From Paenibacillus albicereus (lineage in GTDB: Bacteria > Bacillota > Bacilli > Paenibacillales > Paenibacillaceae), in the NCBI RefSeq assembly GCF_012676905.1, contig NZ_CP051428.1:4337001-4401000 (forward strand): DNA of 64,000 bases, read 5' to 3'. The position numbers were made by a program, and so were the translations under genes. Under the pieces are notes generated by a model that had not been told where the DNA came from, ran no database searches, and was given only the letters and a program-made list of their open reading frames with translations. Of this stretch, positions 59,909 to 64,000 are shown piece by piece; the first letter of the stretch is position 1; each line of letters starts with the position of its first letter.

Positions 59909-61318
59909 TCAGCCTGCCGGGGGCAGGTCGGATCCGCCCGTCAAAGGCAGGCGCAGCTCGACCGTCGTGCCGGCCCCCGGCTCGCTGCCGATGCGCAGCG
60001 AGCCACCGTGCTGCTCGGCGATCTCCTTGCAGATCGCCAGTCCGAGTCCGCTGCCGGGACGCGCCGACAAGCCCTTGTAGAACTTGTCCGTCACATGGGG
60101 CAGATCCTCCGGGGCGATGCCGACGCCGCTGTCGGCGACAAGCAGCACCGCCTCGGCACCCTCGCGATGGGCGCTGACCCGGATCGATCCGCCCTCCGGC
60201 GTGAACTTGAAGGCGTTGTCGATCAGATTGATGAGCACCTGGCGCAGCCGGTTCGCGTCGCCCCGCACATGCAGCGGCGCGGGCTCCAGCAGGCTGAGCA
60301 GGCGCACGCCGGTCTCCTCCTGGCGGACGGCCTGCTGCGTGACGCATTCGCGGACAGGGAGGTTCAGGTCCAGCTCCTCCACATGCAGATCCATGCTGCC
60401 GGAGCTGAGATTGGAGAAATCCAGCAGATCCTCCACGAGCCCGGTCAGCCGCTCCGTCTCGCGCGCGATGATGCCGAGTCCCTCCTGCACCTCTTCGCGC
60501 CGGGAGCCCGGATCGGCCAACGTCTCGCTCCAGCCTTTGATGGAGGTGAGCGGAGTCCGCAGCTCATGCGAGACGGAGGAGATGAAGTCGTTCTTGAGCT
60601 TCTCCCGCTTGTTCAGCTCGACGGCCAGCGTATGCAGCGTGTCGGACAGCTGGCCGATCTCGTCCCGCCCCCGCCGGCCGCTTACGCCGAGCTGCCAGTC
60701 GCCGTCCGCCATGTGGCGCGCCCGGCGGGTCAGCTCCCGCAGCGGCCGGACGATGCGGTTCGCCATCCAGATGCTGAGCGCCAGGAACAGCAGGATGACG
60801 GCCGCGCCGGTAAGCAGCGTCATGCGGACGAGCAGCGTCACCATCCGGTCGACCTCGCCGAGCGCCGCCGTATAGCGGACGACCGAGATGATGCGGCCCT
60901 CCCGCAGCAGCGGCGCGGAGGCGGCGACGATGCGCTCGCCGCTCGTCTCGTCCTTGCCGATCCAGGTGCTCGTATCCCCCTCGGCAGCCTTTACGACATC
61001 GGGCGTGCGGATCGTGCGGTTGTCGCTGAAGCCGTCCGAGTCGAGGAACATCATGCCGTCGGGCTGCAGCAGCTGGATCCGGGTGTCCGCCTCGGCCATG
61101 CTCTGCAGCATGTAGCTCGCCCGCTCGTTGGTCGACATCCACTGCATCGCGCGCGCATGCAGCGACATCGAAGTGACGACGCGCTGCTTCATCGCGCTCG
61201 AGGCGCTGCCGTAGTAGTAGTTCCAGATCAGCGTCAGGAACACGCCGCCGAGCACGACGACGGTCAGGAAGATAAGCAGCAGGTAGCTGAACACCATCTT
61301 GGTCCGCAGGCTCCTCAT
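59909..61318 (-). CDS. Sensor histidine kinase (OmpR-type pair)
   Basis: A 469-residue membrane kinase. TM1 is about 11-33, an extracellular sensor about 35-158, TM2 about 160-185, HAMP 188-240, then SVSHELRTPLTSIKGW with phospho-acceptor His251. NLIDNAFKFTP (N-box), DSGVGIAPEDL (G1) and GSGLGLAICKEI (G2) complete the HATPase domain. The start at 61318 overlaps the regulator stop (ATGA). It is transcribed after its regulator and a beta-propeller lipoprotein. Confidence 0.92.
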   Translation of the reverse strand: MRSLRTKMVFSYLLLIFLTVVVLGGVFLTLIWNYYYGSASSAMKQRVVTSMSLHARAMQWMSTNERASYMLQSMAEADTRIQLLQPDGMMFLDSDGFSDNRTIRTPDVVKAAEGDTSTWIGKDETSGERIVAASAPLLREGRIISVVRYTAALGEVDRMVTLLVRMTLLTGAAVILLFLALSIWMANRIVRPLRELTRRARHMADGDWQLGVSGRRGRDEIGQLSDTLHTLAVELNKREKLKNDFISSVSHELRTPLTSIKGWSETLADPGSRREEVQEGLGIIARETERLTGLVEDLLDFSNLSSGSMDLHVEELDLNLPVRECVTQQAVRQEETGVRLLSLLEPAPLHVRGDANRLRQVLINLIDNAFKFTPEGGSIRVSAHREGAEAVLLVADSGVGIAPEDLPHVTDKFYKGLSARPGSGLGLAICKEIAEQHGGSLRIGSEPGAGTTVELRLPLTGGSDLPPAG

Positions 61319-62304
61319 TCCGGATCGCTCCTGTTCCACCGATAGCCGAAGCCCCATACCGTCTCGATGATCGCCGGCTCGGACGGATCATCCTCGACCT
61401 TTTGGCGGAGGCGCCGGATGTTGACGTCGACGACCTTGAGATCGCCGACGTAGTACCTTCCCCATACCTCGCTCAAAATCTCGTCGCGGCTGACGCTTTT
61501 GCCGCGCCGCTCCAGCAGCAGCTCGACGAGCGACCGCTCGGTCGGCGTCAGCACGATCTCGCGCCCGTGCTTCCAGAGGCGGCGGTCGGCCAGCCGGAAC
61601 GGATCGCCGGCGTGGATCGCCGCAGGCGTCGCGGCAGCGGCGAGAGTCCCGGCGCCGCTCGGCCTCCCGAGCGGCGGCAGCGCCGCCGCCGGCGTCGCGG
61701 CAGCCTCGGCGGCGTGGCCGGCTCGCAGCGGAGCGGCAGCCTGGGCCGCCGCCGATCGAAGCGACGCGTCGCCGAGTCCGGCGCCGACGGCTGCCGGAGC
61801 GAACGCCTGCGCTTCCGCCGGAGCGGGCGGCAGCGCCGTTCCCGGCACGCTTGCCGGCCACTCGGAGGCAGCCGCAGCCTCGGACTGCTGCGGCAGCTCC
61901 GCCGCAGGCGCAGACCTCCGCCACGCGCCGACCCGCATCCGCCGCTGCAGCGAGCGGATGCGCGCCATCAGCTCGCCGGGGCTGAACGGCTTTTGGATGT
62001 AGTCGTCCGCGCCGAGCTCCAGCGCCTCGATCTTGTCCGTCTCCTGCGACTTGGCCGTCAGCATGATGATGCCCATCTCCGGGTAGGCCTCGCGCAGCGC
62101 CGAGCAGACCTCAAGCCCGGACAGGCCGGGCAGCATGATGTCCAGCAGGGCGATGTCCGGCGGGCCCTGCTCCGCGACGAGCCGCAGCGCCTGCTCGCCG
62201 CTGCCGGCCTCGATCGGCTCCATGTCCGCGCGCTTCAGATTGATCCGCACGAAGCCGCGGATCGCCTCTTCGTCCTCTACCAGCAGGATCTTCACCGCCT
62301 TCAT
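61315..62304 (-). CDS. OmpR/PhoB-type response regulator with long linker
   Basis: A 329-residue response regulator. The receiver is about 1-122 with Asp55 (IALLDIMLPG) and DDYIQKPFS. The C-terminal winged helix is about 232-325 (LTPTERSLVELLLERRGKSVSRDEIL, ending WGFGYRWN). OmpR-type proteins are normally about 230 residues. Here a 100-residue Ala/Pro-rich linker (about 128-228) separates the domains; it is in frame and probably disordered. It lies 30 bases after the lipoprotein gene. Confidence 0.92.
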   Translation of the reverse strand: MKAVKILLVEDEEAIRGFVRINLKRADMEPIEAGSGEQALRLVAEQGPPDIALLDIMLPGLSGLEVCSALREAYPEMGIIMLTAKSQETDKIEALELGADDYIQKPFSPGELMARIRSLQRRMRVGAWRRSAPAAELPQQSEAAAASEWPASVPGTALPPAPAEAQAFAPAAVGAGLGDASLRSAAAQAAAPLRAGHAAEAAATPAAALPPLGRPSGAGTLAAAATPAAIHAGDPFRLADRRLWKHGREIVLTPTERSLVELLLERRGKSVSRDEILSEVWGRYYVGDLKVVDVNIRRLRQKVEDDPSEPAIIETVWGFGYRWNRSDPE

Positions 62305-62334
62305 CCCCCCCTTTCCCCCATCCGTCCTGTCCCA

Positions 62335-63837
62335 TCAGTCCCCCGGCTGCAGCCGCACGGAAGAAGCGAGCTGCTCGCCCGTCAGCCTCATCGCGTCGTA
62401 GCGGTTCAAGTCGGTCGCCGACCAGCCGTCCTCGGCCTTCGGCTTGGGCTCCTCGACGGCCGCATAGACAAAGCCGCCTGCCGTGCGCAGGTTCGCCGGC
62501 TTGCGTCCTTGTCCTTCCATGCCGGCGGACCAGCTTCCCCACTCCTTGACCGGGATGCCGTACAGCGTCCAGAGCGGAGCGATCGCTCCGCTCTTGGCGT
62601 TGTAGTAATCCAGCTGAATGATCGCGTCGGTCTCCTCGCCGGGCCGCGACAGCGTGAACTGTCCTCTCCAGCGGGACGGAATCTGCACCGAGACGCCATA
62701 GCTGTAGTCGTTGTATTCCAGCGTGACCGGCAGGAACATGTCCTTGCGGGAGAAACCGGCATCCTGCGGCCTCAGCCCGCTCCACTGGGTCCATTCGGTA
62801 TACGTAATCAAGTCGGCATAGGCCGTGCCCTCGGGCTGGCCCGGCGCCTCGACCTGGCGGCTCCATTCGAGGATGCCGTCGCCGTTGATGTCGGTGTTGA
62901 GCACGGGGCTCATGTTGAAGCCGAGGTCGGGCTCGTCGGCAGGCGGATAGACCTGCTCCAAGCGATCGCCGTACCATCCGGCCATGAGCGTCAGCGACGA
63001 ATGCGCGCCTGCGCCGGCTTCCGCGATGATGCCGAACCGGTCCTTGGCGATGCGACCGATCGCCAGCCGCTCGTACAGCGTCGCGTCCGGCTGCAGCGGC
63101 AGCGTCGCGGCGCGGGCGAGCTTGCCATCCGCGAAGCGGTGCACCTCCAGCATCGGCTCGTTCGGGCTGCCCGGCCGGCGGACGAGCACGAGCTCCTGAC
63201 GCCCGTCTCCGTCGACGTCGCCCGTATCGCCCGCCTCGTAGCCGAGCTCCGCGACCGGCCGCAGCAGCCTGCCCTCCTCCGACTCCTCGAACGAAGGCTT
63301 GGAGGCCGAATAGACCTGCACCTCGTACTGCTGCCAGATGAAGCTGTTGCCGGGCTGGCTGACGCGCCAGCCGGCGAGGATCTCCGGCCGCTTGTCCCCG
63401 TCCATGTCGATGAAGCTCAGCCACTCGAGGCTCGTCCCCATCGCGGAGCGCAGCAGCGCCCACGTCTTCCATTCGCCGGCTTCCCGGCGGGCGATCAGGA
63501 TGCGCGAGCTGCCGTAGGCATCGCTGTACGTCAGGACGGCCTCGGGCGATCCGTCGCCGTCGAGATCGATGGAGCGGATCGCCTCCGGCTGCCGCTCGCG
63601 CGCGGGCAGCGCGAGCGAGCTGCCCGCCGGCAGCAGCTGCTTGAGGCTGGAGCTCATGCCTCCGGCCTGCGGCGCCTCCTTGGGCGGCCTGAGCAGATCG
63701 GCAGGCGCGGCCGTATAGCGGCAGCCGGACAGGGCGAGCGCGCAAGCTCCGAGCAGCGCGAGCAGCCGCAGCGGCTTGCCGGCGCCGCTGCGGGCTGGGC
63801 TGAAGCGTCCTTTATTGCTGAAGCGGCTGTTGCTCAC
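62335..63837 (-). CDS. FG-GAP/VCBS beta-propeller lipoprotein
   Basis: A 500-residue predicted lipoprotein with lipobox ALALSGC (Cys near 38). The mature part contains FG-GAP-type Asp-rich calcium loops: DLDGDGSPEAVL, DMDGDKRPEIL, DVDGDGRQELVL and DINGDGILEW, spaced as propeller blades. No enzyme motif was recognised. GTG at 63837 is chosen for GGAGG upstream; an ATG at 63912 would add a charged tail before the signal. It is the first gene of the transcript with the OmpR-type pair, so it may act as a surface sensor partner. Confidence 0.8.
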   Translation of the reverse strand: MSNSRFSNKGRFSPARSGAGKPLRLLALLGACALALSGCRYTAAPADLLRPPKEAPQAGGMSSSLKQLLPAGSSLALPARERQPEAIRSIDLDGDGSPEAVLTYSDAYGSSRILIARREAGEWKTWALLRSAMGTSLEWLSFIDMDGDKRPEILAGWRVSQPGNSFIWQQYEVQVYSASKPSFEESEEGRLLRPVAELGYEAGDTGDVDGDGRQELVLVRRPGSPNEPMLEVHRFADGKLARAATLPLQPDATLYERLAIGRIAKDRFGIIAEAGAGAHSSLTLMAGWYGDRLEQVYPPADEPDLGFNMSPVLNTDINGDGILEWSRQVEAPGQPEGTAYADLITYTEWTQWSGLRPQDAGFSRKDMFLPVTLEYNDYSYGVSVQIPSRWRGQFTLSRPGEETDAIIQLDYYNAKSGAIAPLWTLYGIPVKEWGSWSAGMEGQGRKPANLRTAGGFVYAAVEEPKPKAEDGWSATDLNRYDAMRLTGEQLASSVRLQPGD

Positions 63838-63947
63838 GTTCGTTTCCGCGCCTCCTTCGCCTTCGTCGTCTAGTCGTCGCCGCCACCGGCAGCCAGAAGT
63901 CACAGCCGTCATCCCGGCCGTCGCTCCGCGGTCTCCCCGCGCGCCGG

Positions 63948-64000
63948 TCAGCCGAGCTGGTCCGGCGTCACGAAGCGGTAGCCCTTCGCCTTGAGATCCT
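63948..64000 (-). CDS. Polysaccharide deacetylase, C-terminal end (partial)
   Basis: The last 16 codons before a TGA at 63948-63950 read DLKAKGYRFVTPDQLG, the typical C-terminal end of NodB-type polysaccharide deacetylases (LKxKGYxFVTxxEL). The gene continues past the right edge. It ends about 110 bases before the propeller lipoprotein gene on the same strand. Confidence 0.55.
   Translation of the reverse strand, partial: DLKAKGYRFVTPDQLG

Noticed and set aside
1-64000. tRNA, rRNA, tmRNA, RNase P RNA or SRP RNA
   Set aside because: No cloverleaf ending in CCA-type context and none of the conserved RNA cores was seen on either strand; a covariance search would be needed to exclude them fully.

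Overview
The window reads as chromosomal DNA from a GC-rich, spore-forming Firmicute, most likely Paenibacillus or a close relative. This is inferred from the strong AGGAGG-type ribosome sites, a ger-type spore germinant receptor operon, YesN/YesM-type two-component regulators, many lipoprotein sugar-binding proteins with MalF/MalG-type permeases, and Bacillus-like neighbours (dgkB next to rlmCD; yerC and yerB homologues). Two AT-rich patches, a SIR2-domain gene near 43.5-45.2 kb and a small membrane gene near 25.7 kb, stand out as acquired DNA.

Layout. 0.2-1.6 kb: a K+ channel with an RCK domain and a 48-residue protein. 1.8-13.7 kb: a sialic acid locus on the minus strand (binding protein, two permeases, NanA, NanE, NanK and a secreted sialidase with two LamG domains), divergent from a YesN/YesM-type regulator pair; paired direct repeats between them look like the operator, and the kinase gene carries an apparent one-base frameshift. 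13.8-18.7 kb: an operon of VOC, SDR, TolB-like propeller and Nif3-like genes, then a phosphoesterase and a lipoprotein. 19.1-25 kb: intergenic repeats, then a MarR regulator, a cytoplasmic-looking aryl-sulfate sulfotransferase and a sulfonate-type ABC transporter whose permease has a 36-bp-repeat N-terminal tail. 25.2-28 kb: DUF1284, an AT-rich small membrane protein, an HTH-methyltransferase fusion and a radical SAM enzyme. 28.4-34.9 kb: a mannoside-type operon (ABC importer, DUF1861 protein, GH130 phosphorylase) divergent from a LacI regulator, with a perfect palindromic operator and a cre-like site.

35-39 kb: a secreted lipase-like hydrolase and a catalase with an apparent 3' frameshift. 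39.4-45.2 kb: a large SF1 helicase-phospholipase D fusion beside the AT-rich SIR2 gene, a probable defence pair. 45.4-49.7 kb: rlmCD, repeat-rich DNA, dgkB, a CbiX-like gene and yerC. 50.4-54.1 kb: a YqfQ-like basic protein, a Pit phosphate transporter with its DUF47 partner, and YerB. 54.3-58.2 kb: a germinant receptor operon in the order B-A-C. 58.2-64 kb: a hydrolase, an HxlR regulator, a 39-residue membrane protein, an OmpR/EnvZ-type pair, a beta-propeller lipoprotein and the last codons of a polysaccharide deacetylase.

A recurring feature is in-frame minisatellite DNA (12-, 36-, 51- and 72-bp units) inside otherwise conserved genes, plus 24- and 48-bp minisatellites just downstream of two genes. 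No rRNA, tRNA or CRISPR array was recognised.
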